Positions 1 to 7,166 are shown, numbered from the stretch's first letter. The stretch is DNA of 8,961 nt from Candidatus Cloacimonadota bacterium (GCA_030628975.1 DAOVPZ010000033.1:1-8961), one strand, 5' to 3'. The notes: a model not told the origin generated them from the sequence alone. Program-made: numbers and translations.

Positions 1-24
1 ATTTGATATTTGAAATTTTATTAG

Positions 25-64
25 ACCCGTTCTCCGTAGCAGTAGCACTGCTACTGCGAAGGGT
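25..64. repeat. Hairpin-forming palindrome near the left edge
   Basis: GCAGTAG (39-45) and CTACTGC (51-57) form a perfect 7-bp stem around the 5-base loop CACTG. Outside it, ACCC (25-28) and GGGT (61-64) can also pair, with TTC and GAA between them giving a partial extension. The sequence is much richer in GC than its surroundings and has no T-tract on either side, so a simple intrinsic terminator is unlikely. It resembles a short dispersed palindromic repeat, but only one copy is visible in this window. Confidence 0.45.
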
Positions 65-187
65 GAATAAGATACTAATTCCTCCACCAATCATACGATT
101 ATTAGCTATTGAATAGTTAAATTATAAACCCGGATAATAATATAAAATTTATTCAACAATATAATTCATAATATTTTCGCTAACATT

Positions 188-217
188 AAAAACCTCCCTT
201 AACCAATTCAAGGGAGG
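188..217 (-). terminator. Rho-independent terminator downstream of the dipeptidase gene
   Basis: Read on the minus strand, CCTCCCTT (217-210) pairs perfectly with AAGGGAGG (200-193) across a 9-base loop. Five T residues follow immediately (192-188). An 8-bp stem with four G:C pairs and a T-run is a canonical intrinsic terminator. It lies about 205 bases past the stop codon of the M19 dipeptidase gene, the only minus-strand gene upstream. It probably ends the dipeptidase transcript, or the joint metalloprotease-dipeptidase transcript. On the plus strand a GGTTTT follows the stem, so weak bidirectional activity is possible. Confidence 0.75.
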
Positions 218-421
218 TAGGTTTTGATTAACAATGGTATCAAAAAACTTAGATCTTGTTGTCAATGGTTGTACCAATATTCTTATAAAACCAAATAGCA
301 CCTTTCTAATAACTTCCAAAAAATCGTAATCTCTATTCCCTTTGAAAAAAACCAGATTGCATTTATTAAAAAATTCACATTAACTATCTGGAATAATATA
401 TACACTCTTTGTAAAATTAAT

Positions 422-1564
422 CTAAACGAATCTATTTGGTATTTTTTCAACTTCAGACCAAACACGGAAAAAATTACCTGAACAAATCTTTTCGATATTT
501 TCTTCTGAATATCCTTTTTTTAACAGTTCATAAATCAGGTTTGGGTAATAGGAAACATCTTTCAAGCCATTAGGAAGTGAATCCCCAACACCTTCGAAAT
601 CAGATCCCAGACCAACATGGTCAATACCTACGAGCTGAACAACATGATCTATATGTGCCACAACATCAGTTATGTCCGCATATGTCCAATTGTGTTCTTT
701 TCTATATTGTTTAATAAAGACTTCACCTTCTTCACTAAAACGGTCCATATTATGCTCTTTAAAATACCGGGAAAACTCAACCCTTGCTTTTTCTGCTCTT
801 TTTCGGTATTCATCATCAAGAAATGATGACCCAAAAGTGATTTGAATCGTTCCACCTTTTTTAGCTAATAATTGAATCATATCATCATCCATATTACGCT
901 CCCAACCTGGCGTAAAATGTCGACATGATGAATGAGACGCTATCACGGGTGCTTTTGTCAGTTTAATAACCTGGTAAAAAGCGTTATCAGAGACATGAGT
1001 AATGTCAATCATTATACCTAATCGATTCATTTCGACCACAACTTCTTCTCCAAATGGGCTTAATCCTTTCCACTTCCGTTCCTTATCAAAAGATGAATCA
1101 CAAATATGGTTGCTTTTAGAATGTGTTAAGGTTATGTATCGAATTCCACGATTGTAAAAATGAATCAAGTTTTCCAACTTTCTTTCTATCGGTGTACCGT
1201 TTTCCATACCCATTGGTAATGATATTAAGCCTTTGGGGAATTGTGCTTTTATATCTGTAATCGATTTAGCTATAGCAAATTGGTCTGGCCAATCCATAGT
1301 AAATTTCTCAACCATATCTATCAATGAATCAGCGTAGGCTTTGGCTCCTCCTTTTTCTTCATATTCTGCTGGGGTGTAGATAGCCATGAATGCTGCATTA
1401 AGACCACCTTTTTTCGCTCTCGGATAATCAAATTCACCTTTTGCTGTTCCCTTTGAGATATCTTCCATCTCTAAGCTTAAACGAGCAGGAATATCAATAT
1501 GGGTATCTACAATGATGAATTTTTGACTCAGGGTTTGTGCTTTTTCATATAGTTTTTTATTCAT
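422..1564 (-). CDS. Membrane-dipeptidase-type (peptidase family M19) dipeptidase
   Basis: A 380-residue protein of the M19 (renal dipeptidase-like) family, zinc enzymes of the amidohydrolase fold that cleave dipeptides. The expected metal-site elements are all present: HxD at H22/D24 (in VDTHIDIP), the bridging glutamate E121 (in GMENG), H190 (in IDITHVSD) and H211 (in IASHSSCR). D322 in GLGSDFEGV matches the conserved C-terminal aspartate. The length is normal and the C terminus (SGNFFRVW) is family-like. There is no signal peptide or membrane anchor, so the enzyme is probably cytoplasmic. The start is supported by AGAAAGG ending 7 bases before the ATG. The gene lies 157 bp downstream of the secreted metalloprotease gene on the same strand and may share its transcript. 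A role in breaking imported peptides to amino acids is inference. The family assignment is strong, but the exact substrate (L,L or L,D dipeptides) cannot be read from sequence. Confidence 0.93.
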   Translation of the reverse strand: MNKKLYEKAQTLSQKFIIVDTHIDIPARLSLEMEDISKGTAKGEFDYPRAKKGGLNAAFMAIYTPAEYEEKGGAKAYADSLIDMVEKFTMDWPDQFAIAKSITDIKAQFPKGLISLPMGMENGTPIERKLENLIHFYNRGIRYITLTHSKSNHICDSSFDKERKWKGLSPFGEEVVVEMNRLGIMIDITHVSDNAFYQVIKLTKAPVIASHSSCRHFTPGWERNMDDDMIQLLAKKGGTIQITFGSSFLDDEYRKRAEKARVEFSRYFKEHNMDRFSEEGEVFIKQYRKEHNWTYADITDVVAHIDHVVQLVGIDHVGLGSDFEGVGDSLPNGLKDVSYYPNLIYELLKKGYSEENIEKICSGNFFRVWSEVEKIPNRFV

Positions 1565-1571
1565 AACTTTA

Positions 1572-1580
1572 CCTTTCTCT
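1572..1580 (-). promoter_or_regulatory. Ribosome binding site of the dipeptidase gene
   Basis: On the minus strand AGAGAAAGG occupies 1580-1572 and is separated from the ATG at 1564 by 7 bases. The spacing is ideal and fixes this ATG as the start. Confidence 0.6.
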
Positions 1581-1721
1581 TTGTATGTTGAGATATTATT
1601 ATTTATAATTCAAGATTTCACCCTGTTTCCATAATAATATTGGATTTTATTGTTTTTTACCCAACTCTCAATTATGTTTACACTTCGATGCGAACTATAT
1701 TAAAATTTATACTATATATGC

Positions 1722-4379
1722 CTATTTATTCACTTGAATTTGAGCTGATAATACTGCTTGAATCTTTGCAGATGTTTCTTCTAAATGAGCTTTTGTGATC
1801 CTATCCAAATCAGATTTGTCCAATGTATCGATTTCTGATTGGATTTCTACTAAATCTTTACGGGCAAGGGAAACAGCATCGTGTGGGATGTTTTCACTTT
1901 TCTCAAGTAATAATTCAGAAAGACAATGAATATACATTCTTTGCAATTCCCTTCGAAAACTATTAATATTTCTCTTCTCATAAAGTTCTATCCACACCGA
2001 TTTTTGCATAGTTTCGAACATCTCAGCCATAGTAAACTTCTCTTGGTTTATATTGAATTTAAGCTCATTATCAAGTAATCTTCCTAAAACCAGGGGATTA
2101 TACAGATGATAAAAAATAATTGATTGAATATATCCAATTTCATCATGAATGGGATAGTCTAGGCTTTCTTGTCTCCAAATTCCACCTGTAAATGTGCTCA
2201 TTTTCTCAGATACTAATTTTTTCAATAGAGAAGGTGGGAAGTTAAAAGCATCTTCTGAAATGATGTTTTTCATGAGAAAATTTAATGCTCTTCTTTGTTC
2301 AGAAGCAGGGACATTCTCAAAAGGAATCCGTCCATTGGGGTCACCGATATGATCTCGGTGAGTGTACAAACCCCCTATGAATTTGCATGCATTATGAGCA
2401 GCTCTCTGATATTCACCAAGTCCCTGCTCGAAAACCAGTTTCATTTTTTTATAGGATTCCCCTTCTTTCTCAAAATTTTTTGATATATTTTCCCACATAT
2501 CTTTAACAATCCCAATTCTGGTTTCATAGAAAGTAATAGGGTCTTTACCAAGATCGAACATACAGGCTAATGGATCCACACCTTTGCATGAAAAACCAAA
2601 TGCATCACCATCAGTCCCAAAATCAAATAAAGGCTCGGTACATTTGCTAGCAATTTCTTCTAATCTTTCTTGTTCCTCATCTTGATCAAATATTGAATAA
2701 GCATACTCTATTACCCAGTAATCCCAGGCTCCTAATTGTGTTTGAAAGTAAGCACCTTGTTTGCCATCTACAGGAGCTATATTAATTGGAATATAGTCCA
2801 TTACTGAACTGCTAATACTATTTTTCTTAGTGAATTTCTTATCCTGAAGTTGCTCAGAAGTATAAACTGTACTCGCTTTGAAATTGTGACGAAGTCCAAG
2901 AGTATGCCCAACTTCATGCACAACAAGATCAGTTATTCCTAGTTCAACAAATTCTTTTAATCCTGAATTTCCTTTTCCGAATGCGCTTCTTGAATTTAAC
3001 ACACTCCATCCAAATGCCATTTGTTGAGCCATTCCTTGTGAGTATTGGCACTGTCTCTCAAGACCCCCGATTAAATCGGGGACAATATTTTCTTCATCCC
3101 ATTCTGTAAAGTTCAAACCATCAATCCATCCATCAGGATTTACGACTTCATCATATTCTCTAAAAAAGAAACGCAAGAAATCAACACTGATTCGTATATC
3201 TGCATCATATATTTCTCCAGTAAAAGGATTCGCATGTGAGGGACCCACAGCATAACCTCCACCAGGTTGTATTATCCAACAAATAGTATTGTATCTTGAA
3301 TCAGCAGGATCCCATTCTGCATCATCTGGCATTTCTTTTACAACAATTGCATCTTTGATTCCTATTGCTTCAAAAGCATCATTCCATAATAAAATTCCTT
3401 TCTTCACTGCTGCACGATATTCTTCTGGAATTGTATTCTCCAACCAAAATACAATTGGATTCTTAGCTTTTGATACCTTTTTTTTCGGGTTTTCTTTTTC
3501 AATGTGCCAGCGGTTGATATAGCGAACATAAGGAGATTCTGTTAAAACAGTAGTATAATCCTGAAAAATGGTTGTGAAAAGTCCAATTCTATCATCTGCT
3601 AATCGCGGGGTGTAATTAGTTTCCGGAATGGTTGAGAGACTATAATGGTAACGATGTATCATACTGCGGGAGTCAGGTAGAGTATAAATGTTATATCGTT
3701 CATTATTATGATAGGACAAAACTACATCAATTTCTGTATTCATTGGGAATGATTTCAATTCTCCGAAGTAACTGTTCTCTTTATCAAAGGAAAATTTCCT
3801 TTTCCTCCTTTCGGTAGAATATTCAACATTTGGGATATCTTTAATGAACAAATCTGAAGCATCAATAATAATTGCTCCTGTTGCTTCTTGAGGTTTACAT
3901 CTGATCTTTGAGGATGCAATAATTGAATTTGAAAAACATTTCTCAATTGCATTTCTCATTGCAGGTTCATCTGCTCTAAATTTTAAATTTTTCTCTATGA
4001 GCTGTATTCTTTTATATACCTTCTTGAAAAAGAATGGGAAACTCCACATTTGAGCGGATGCATCAAACATATAAGCATCTCCAGATTGACGGGTCATTGT
4101 GCAGAAGTAGATTTTACCAAATTGTTCCGGTTTTATCTCAAGAAAAACTGTTCCCTCTTCATTATCACGATAAAGAGTGAAAAGTCCTTCGATTTTTTCA
4201 AAATCTTTGATGAATTCCTCAAAGCTTTTTTTGGCTGCCATACTATCAGCTTTGACTTCGTCCAGAGCTTTCTTAATTTCTTCTGAAGATAAAATATTCT
4301 GCTCATCAAATCGATTTTCTGAATGTAATATCGATGCTATTAAAAGTGTTAAAATCACACAAATTGCTATTTTTTTCAT
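1722..4379 (-). CDS. Secreted zinc-dependent metalloprotease (metzincin, DUF5117/DUF4953 type)
   Basis: An 885-residue exported metalloprotease. Residues 1 to about 20 are a Sec signal peptide (MKK, then the hydrophobic core IAICVILTLLIASIL); there is no lipobox cysteine, so it is probably periplasmic or secreted rather than a lipoprotein. The catalytic zinc site is HEVGHTLGLRH, the extended metzincin motif HExxHxxGxxH: ligands H488, H492 and H498, with base E489. A Met-turn candidate, SSVMDY with M527, follows about 30 residues later as in metzincins. The N-terminal part (about 45-300) matches the DUF5118/DUF5117 region, and the catalytic and C-terminal parts match DUF4953, a combination common in Bacteroidota and relatives. 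Length is typical of the family. GGAGAG a few bases before the ATG supports the start. A dipeptidase gene follows 157 bp downstream, suggesting extracellular protein breakdown feeding peptide hydrolysis. An unusual point is a 17-bp palindrome inside the gene encoding residues around V433-G439, treated separately. The natural substrate is unknown. Confidence 0.92.
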   Translation of the reverse strand: MKKIAICVILTLLIASILHSENRFDEQNILSSEEIKKALDEVKADSMAAKKSFEEFIKDFEKIEGLFTLYRDNEEGTVFLEIKPEQFGKIYFCTMTRQSGDAYMFDASAQMWSFPFFFKKVYKRIQLIEKNLKFRADEPAMRNAIEKCFSNSIIASSKIRCKPQEATGAIIIDASDLFIKDIPNVEYSTERRKRKFSFDKENSYFGELKSFPMNTEIDVVLSYHNNERYNIYTLPDSRSMIHRYHYSLSTIPETNYTPRLADDRIGLFTTIFQDYTTVLTESPYVRYINRWHIEKENPKKKVSKAKNPIVFWLENTIPEEYRAAVKKGILLWNDAFEAIGIKDAIVVKEMPDDAEWDPADSRYNTICWIIQPGGGYAVGPSHANPFTGEIYDADIRISVDFLRFFFREYDEVVNPDGWIDGLNFTEWDEENIVPDLIGGLERQCQYSQGMAQQMAFGWSVLNSRSAFGKGNSGLKEFVELGITDLVVHEVGHTLGLRHNFKASTVYTSEQLQDKKFTKKNSISSSVMDYIPINIAPVDGKQGAYFQTQLGAWDYWVIEYAYSIFDQDEEQERLEEIASKCTEPLFDFGTDGDAFGFSCKGVDPLACMFDLGKDPITFYETRIGIVKDMWENISKNFEKEGESYKKMKLVFEQGLGEYQRAAHNACKFIGGLYTHRDHIGDPNGRIPFENVPASEQRRALNFLMKNIISEDAFNFPPSLLKKLVSEKMSTFTGGIWRQESLDYPIHDEIGYIQSIIFYHLYNPLVLGRLLDNELKFNINQEKFTMAEMFETMQKSVWIELYEKRNINSFRRELQRMYIHCLSELLLEKSENIPHDAVSLARKDLVEIQSEIDTLDKSDLDRITKAHLEETSAKIQAVLSAQIQVNK
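3065..3081. repeat. 17-bp palindrome inside the metalloprotease gene (copy 1)
   Basis: CCCCGATTAAATCGGGG is a perfect odd-length palindrome with 8-bp arms around a single A. A copy with one substitution lies in the non-coding gap at 7253-7269. Here it is in frame and contributes to V-P-D-L-I-G-G, residues 433-439 of the metalloprotease, about 50 residues before the zinc motif, without disrupting the frame. It is either a dispersed palindromic element tolerated in a surface linker or a chance match. Confidence 0.6.
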
Positions 4380-4382
4380 TGT

Positions 4383-4388
4383 CTCTCC
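4383..4388 (-). promoter_or_regulatory. Ribosome binding site of the metalloprotease gene
   Basis: GGAGAG on the minus strand (4388-4383) precedes the ATG at 4379 by 3 bases, or about 5 bases if GGAG is taken as the core. It supports the start that gives the intact signal peptide. Confidence 0.6.
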
Positions 4389-4475
4389 GTCTTTTTTATT
4401 TTGTTGACTATAGATAGGTTATTCATATATTATTATTCCATTAATTTTTCTTTCTATCAGTATTGCTGTGCAGAC

Positions 4476-4505
4476 TTGGCAGGATAATTTTTCTGGCATT
4501 ATACT
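4476..4505 (+). promoter_or_regulatory. Candidate sigma-70-type promoter, plus strand
   Basis: TTGGCA (4476-4481) and TATACT (4500-4505) are separated by 18 bases, matching a -35/-10 pair. A perfect TATAAT overlaps at 4505-4510 but at a poor spacing of 23. A transcript starting near 4512 would run about 550 bases, through the MITE-like element, before the MATE start codon. It could therefore drive the MATE gene with a long leader or an unrecognised small RNA. AT-rich DNA yields chance matches, so this remains tentative. Confidence 0.3.
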
Positions 4506-4631
4506 ATAATTGTTACAATTAATTAATAATGTTGATTGTTTGAATCTATAACTTTAAGATAAAAGGTTCTCATAAACTCAATATCCTTTTAAAATAATTT
4601 CTTTTTATTAAGTTCAGTTTTTTGTGAATTA

Positions 4632-4673
4632 TTTGTCAAATAAATATATGCTTACATCAACCAAAATATAATT
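4632..4673. repeat. Shared 42-bp AT-rich segment, copy 1
   Basis: The segment begins TTTGTCAAATAAA and continues to CTTA at 4654. Over these 23 bases it matches 7298-7320 at 21 positions. After an 8-base non-matching spacer in both copies, an identical AAAATATAATT follows (4663-4673 and 7329-7339). Equal spacing of the two blocks argues for common origin, though low complexity reduces the significance. It contains the small palindrome ATTTGTCAAAT. No single promoter reading explains both copies. Confidence 0.4.
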
Positions 4674-4701
4674 AATTTTTATATAATTTATTATTCAATC
4701 A

Positions 4702-4897
4702 TGAGTTTACTATAAAAAGGTCATAAAATGAAATATTTCTATAATTTATACCGATTTGAGAAACCGTTGAAACGGTTGAGTAGTTCTAAGTTGTTATTAA
4801 CCACCAACTTAAGTTGGTGGTTAATGAAACCTCAATATGACTATAACCGTTTTAACGGTTTACTAATACTTAAATCTGACTTTTTATAGTGGACTCA
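4702..4897. mobile_element. MITE-like nested palindrome with terminal inverted repeats
   Basis: The ends are imperfect inverted repeats: TGAGTTTACTATAAAAAGG plus TCA at 4702-4723, against the reverse complement of 4877-4897, which reads TGAGTCCACTATAAAAAG plus TCA (two mismatches and one indel). ATCA flanks both sides (4698-4701 and 4898-4901), and the longer TCAATCAT occurs at both junctions, consistent with a target-site duplication. Inside, two similar hairpins face each other: AACCGTT-GA-AACGGTT (4762-4777) and AACCGTT-TT-AACGGTT (4845-4860). A perfect 30-bp palindrome with half-arm ATTAACCACCAACTT lies at the centre (4796-4825). The whole element reads as two arms of about 100 bases folded back on each other. 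There is no coding capacity, so any movement would need a transposase from elsewhere. It could alternatively be a REP/BIME-type repeat. The structure is certain; the mobile interpretation is inference. Confidence 0.65.
4796..4825. repeat. Perfect 30-bp palindrome at the centre of the MITE-like element
   Basis: The left arm ATTAACCACCAACTT is followed directly by its exact reverse complement AAGTTGGTGGTTAAT, with no spacer. This is the axis of symmetry of the larger 4702-4897 structure. It can form a strong hairpin in RNA or a cruciform in DNA. There is no T-tract after it, so it is not an obvious terminator. Confidence 0.85.
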
Positions 4898-5062
4898 ATC
4901 ATAATATAAAATCCATTTTTATTTAATTTTAACAAAAAACTTTCTATTTAAATAGGTTCTGAAAAAATAAACAAATTAATCTAAAAGAATTATTAATAAG
5001 CATTATTTTTGACAATAAATTACTTAATCAAAAATTCAATCTTTCTTTATAAAATAAATTAT

Positions 5063-6433
5063 ATGAAAATAAAAGAATTAATCGCAAGTAATAAAAGACC
5101 AGATTTACTATCTGGCTCGATTTTAAAAGGATTGCTTTTCCTATCAATCCCAATGGTTTTATCCAATTTTTCACAAACACTCTTTAATTTAGCAGATGCA
5201 TTCTGGTTAGGGAAATTGGGTAAAGAAGCACTTTCTGCTCCAACACTTTGTTTCCCAATTGTATTTTTTATCCTCTCCTTTGGATTTGGTTTATCTATTG
5301 CAGGAACATCATTAATAGCTCAATATAAAGGTGCTGGCAAAAAAGAGAAAGCAGAAATAGTAACCGGTCAATTGATATTAATAATGCTCTTTTTTAGTGT
5401 AATAGTATCTGGTTTAGGTATTATTTTTCTAAATAAAATTTTAACTTTTCTTAGAGTTCCAGATTCAGTATGGACTTATGCTCATCAGTATATTTTTGTA
5501 ATATTTTTAGGAATGCCTTTGTCTTTTGTATTCATGGCTTATTATGGGATAAAACTTGGTTTGGGTGATACATTTACCCCAATGCTTTTACAATTTATTG
5601 TAGTTGGTTTGAATATTATACTTGATCCGTTACTGATTTTTGGAGTTTGGTTTTTTCCCCGTTTAGAGGTACAAGGTGCAGCTATTGCTACTGTTTTTTC
5701 AAGAGCGGTAGCAGCGATTATTACTATTCGGTGGATATTTAAGGATAAAGAAATCAATTTTAAACCAAAATACTTAATTCCAAATTTTAAAGTAATTAAA
5801 AAAATTATTAAAGTTGGACTGCCAGCATCGTTAGGTCATTCAGGAACTTCTTTGGGTTTTATTGTAATGATTTCCTTTGTCAGTCGTTTTGGTGCTTCTG
5901 TGATCAGTGCTTTTGGAGTAGGAAATCGGATAATTACTTTTGCTATGTTGCCAGCAATGGGTATAAGTGGTGCTGTATCCTCAATTATCGGACAAAATAT
6001 AGGTGCTGGTAATATAAAACGGGCATTAAAGACCATCTGGTATGCTCTGGGAATTATCAGCTTCATTTTGATTATATGGTGCACATTTACATTTATCTTC
6101 GGACAATATATTGTAAAATTTTTTATTAATGATATGGAAGTAATTTCTTATGGAAAAACATTTTTCAAAATCGTTTCCTATTCAGTAGTTCTTTTGGGGT
6201 TTTTATTTATATTTAATGGAGTTTTTCAAGGTTCAGGACATACAATGTCTGCAATGATAGTTAATCTATTTCGCTTATGGGCAGTTCGTATTCCTGTTAT
6301 ATATTTATTAGCATTTGTTTTAAATCATGGTCCTAAAGGGATATGGTGGGCTATGTTTATTAGTAACTTGCTTTCTGGAATTCTGGCTTATATAATATTT
6401 TTAACAGGAAAGTGGAAACATAAAGTAATATAA
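5063..6433 (+). CDS. MATE-family multidrug/cation efflux transporter
   Basis: A 456-residue polytopic inner-membrane protein of the MATE family, which exports drugs or metabolites in exchange for Na+ or H+. It has about 12 hydrophobic segments in two six-helix halves. Family features are the N-terminal GSILKGLLFLSIPMVLSN entry helix, the D-A-F-W-L-G-K-L-G segment after helix 1, NIILDPLLIFG in the first half, and IIGQNIGAGN in the second. Length is typical. The frame is open upstream to a TTG at 5009, but that would add an untypical hydrophobic 18-residue extension. The ATG at 5063 gives the usual short cytoplasmic N terminus before helix 1. No clear Shine-Dalgarno sequence precedes it, unlike the other genes here. 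It is the only plus-strand gene in the window, converges on the GPP34 gene with a 61-bp gap, and has a MITE-like element about 165 bp upstream. Substrate and coupling ion cannot be told from sequence. Confidence 0.93.
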   Translation: MKIKELIASNKRPDLLSGSILKGLLFLSIPMVLSNFSQTLFNLADAFWLGKLGKEALSAPTLCFPIVFFILSFGFGLSIAGTSLIAQYKGAGKKEKAEIVTGQLILIMLFFSVIVSGLGIIFLNKILTFLRVPDSVWTYAHQYIFVIFLGMPLSFVFMAYYGIKLGLGDTFTPMLLQFIVVGLNIILDPLLIFGVWFFPRLEVQGAAIATVFSRAVAAIITIRWIFKDKEINFKPKYLIPNFKVIKKIIKVGLPASLGHSGTSLGFIVMISFVSRFGASVISAFGVGNRIITFAMLPAMGISGAVSSIIGQNIGAGNIKRALKTIWYALGIISFILIIWCTFTFIFGQYIVKFFINDMEVISYGKTFFKIVSYSVVLLGFLFIFNGVFQGSGHTMSAMIVNLFRLWAVRIPVIYLLAFVLNHGPKGIWWAMFISNLLSGILAYIIFLTGKWKHKVI

Positions 6434-6494
6434 ATCAAAATTAAATATACAAGTTAGTTAAGGTTATTTTCAATCTTTACATTCTGAAGTAAAA

Positions 6495-7160
6495 TTATGG
6501 CATTGGTCGTACCATAACTGAAGCTACTGCAGAAGTAACCATTCTTTGAATTTCATTAACAGCATTCGAAACAGCTTGTCCGATTAAATCCATTTTTGCA
6601 ATTTGATCTATTCTCTCTTTTACAACTTTCTTTTCTTCAGAAGTAAATATTTCATCAATCATATTGCATGTTTTGATCAAAGATATCAGTACAATATCAC
6701 GTGGATCCGGAATATCATTATTTAGGATTGTCTTACGAATTCTGGTTTTAACTTCTTTCTCCTCTTTATTATCAATTATTGGATATCGTCTCTTTGAGAA
6801 AACCCAGAGGATTTTTTTCTCGACCTTTTTCAAAATCCCTTTTTCTACAAGTCTTTCAATTAATGAATCTTTTAAATTTTCAAATTGTTTACCAATCTCT
6901 CTTACCCAATACTTAGCATCTTTGGAATCAGGATATTTACGAATCATATCAATTGCATTATCAAATATTTCATCACCTGTAGGAGAATCATCAACCAAAA
7001 TTAAATTTTTTAAATCTGTATCAATTTTATTCATTAATGCCAGATCCATTAGAATGGCACCCGTTAAACCATATTCAAGAGACATCAAGGGCATGTTTAT
7101 GATATAACCCTTTTCATCATCCAATGCAAGTAATAAAAACTCTTCTGCAAAATTTAACAT
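6495..7160 (-). CDS. GPP34 (GOLPH3/Vps74-like) domain protein
   Basis: A 221-residue soluble protein matching the GPP34 family, whose eukaryotic members GOLPH3/Vps74 bind phosphatidylinositol-4-phosphate and retain glycosyltransferases in the Golgi. In bacteria the role is unknown. Family-like features are the N-terminal FAEEFLLLALDDEKGYI, then LEYGLTGAILMDLALMNKID (about 29-48), the helical middle with WVREIGKQFENLKDSLIERLVEKGILKK (about 85-112), and a small-residue-rich C-terminal helix (QAVSNAVNEIQRMVTSAVASV). No signal peptide or transmembrane helix is visible, so it is likely cytoplasmic or peripheral on the membrane. AGGAG with 6-base spacing fixes the start. It is the last of three minus-strand genes after PhoH and HD, 230 bp downstream of HD, and probably has its own promoter. 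Lipid binding is not shown by the sequence alone. Confidence 0.82.
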   Translation of the reverse strand: MLNFAEEFLLLALDDEKGYIINMPLMSLEYGLTGAILMDLALMNKIDTDLKNLILVDDSPTGDEIFDNAIDMIRKYPDSKDAKYWVREIGKQFENLKDSLIERLVEKGILKKVEKKILWVFSKRRYPIIDNKEEKEVKTRIRKTILNNDIPDPRDIVLISLIKTCNMIDEIFTSEEKKVVKERIDQIAKMDLIGQAVSNAVNEIQRMVTSAVASVMVRPMP

Positions 7161-7166
7161 ATTATT

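Larger units (their letters stand above)
1..421. other. Left intergenic region without a confident gene
   Basis: No convincing coding region is visible here. It contains a hairpin at 39-57 and a terminator-like hairpin at 188-217, listed separately. A minus-strand frame runs open from about position 114 to the left edge and could encode a few dozen residues, including RMIGGGISILF. It has no Shine-Dalgarno sequence and a stop just upstream, so it is not called as a gene. It could be a gene entering from the left or a decayed remnant. The stretch 218-421 is AT-rich and would be the 3' untranslated part of the dipeptidase transcript. Confidence 0.5.
4380..5062. other. Long intergenic region between divergent metalloprotease and MATE genes
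   Basis: About 680 bp with no credible open reading frame. It separates the divergently transcribed metalloprotease (minus) and MATE exporter (plus) genes, so it must hold the promoters of both. In order it contains the metalloprotease ribosome binding site, a candidate plus-strand promoter at 4476-4505, a segment at 4632-4673 shared with the gap at 7298-7339, a MITE-like nested palindrome at 4702-4897, a 12-bp palindrome CTATTTAAATAG at 4944-4955, and about 100 bp of very AT-rich sequence before the MATE start. Confidence 0.6.

Noticed and set aside
283..465. Minus-strand 60-codon open frame overlapping the 3' end of the dipeptidase gene
   Set aside because: It starts inside the dipeptidase coding sequence in another frame, is low in complexity, has no ribosome binding site and resembles no protein family.
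4476..4497. Possible sigma-54 promoter from TTGGCA and TCTGGCA
   Set aside because: The GG and GC elements are not at the required -24/-12 spacing.
4702..4897. CRISPR-like array or tRNA gene suggested by repeated hairpins
   Set aside because: The repeats are inverted, not direct with regular spacers. No tRNA arm pattern or anticodon loop fits.
5009..5062. TTG start giving the MATE protein an 18-residue N-terminal extension
   Set aside because: The extension is untypical of MATE proteins and TTG is a weak start. The ATG at 5063 gives the usual N terminus.
6664..7107. Plus-strand 147-codon open frame
   Set aside because: It is antisense to the GPP34 gene, whose family match and Shine-Dalgarno sequence are clear. 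The antisense product has no recognisable features.
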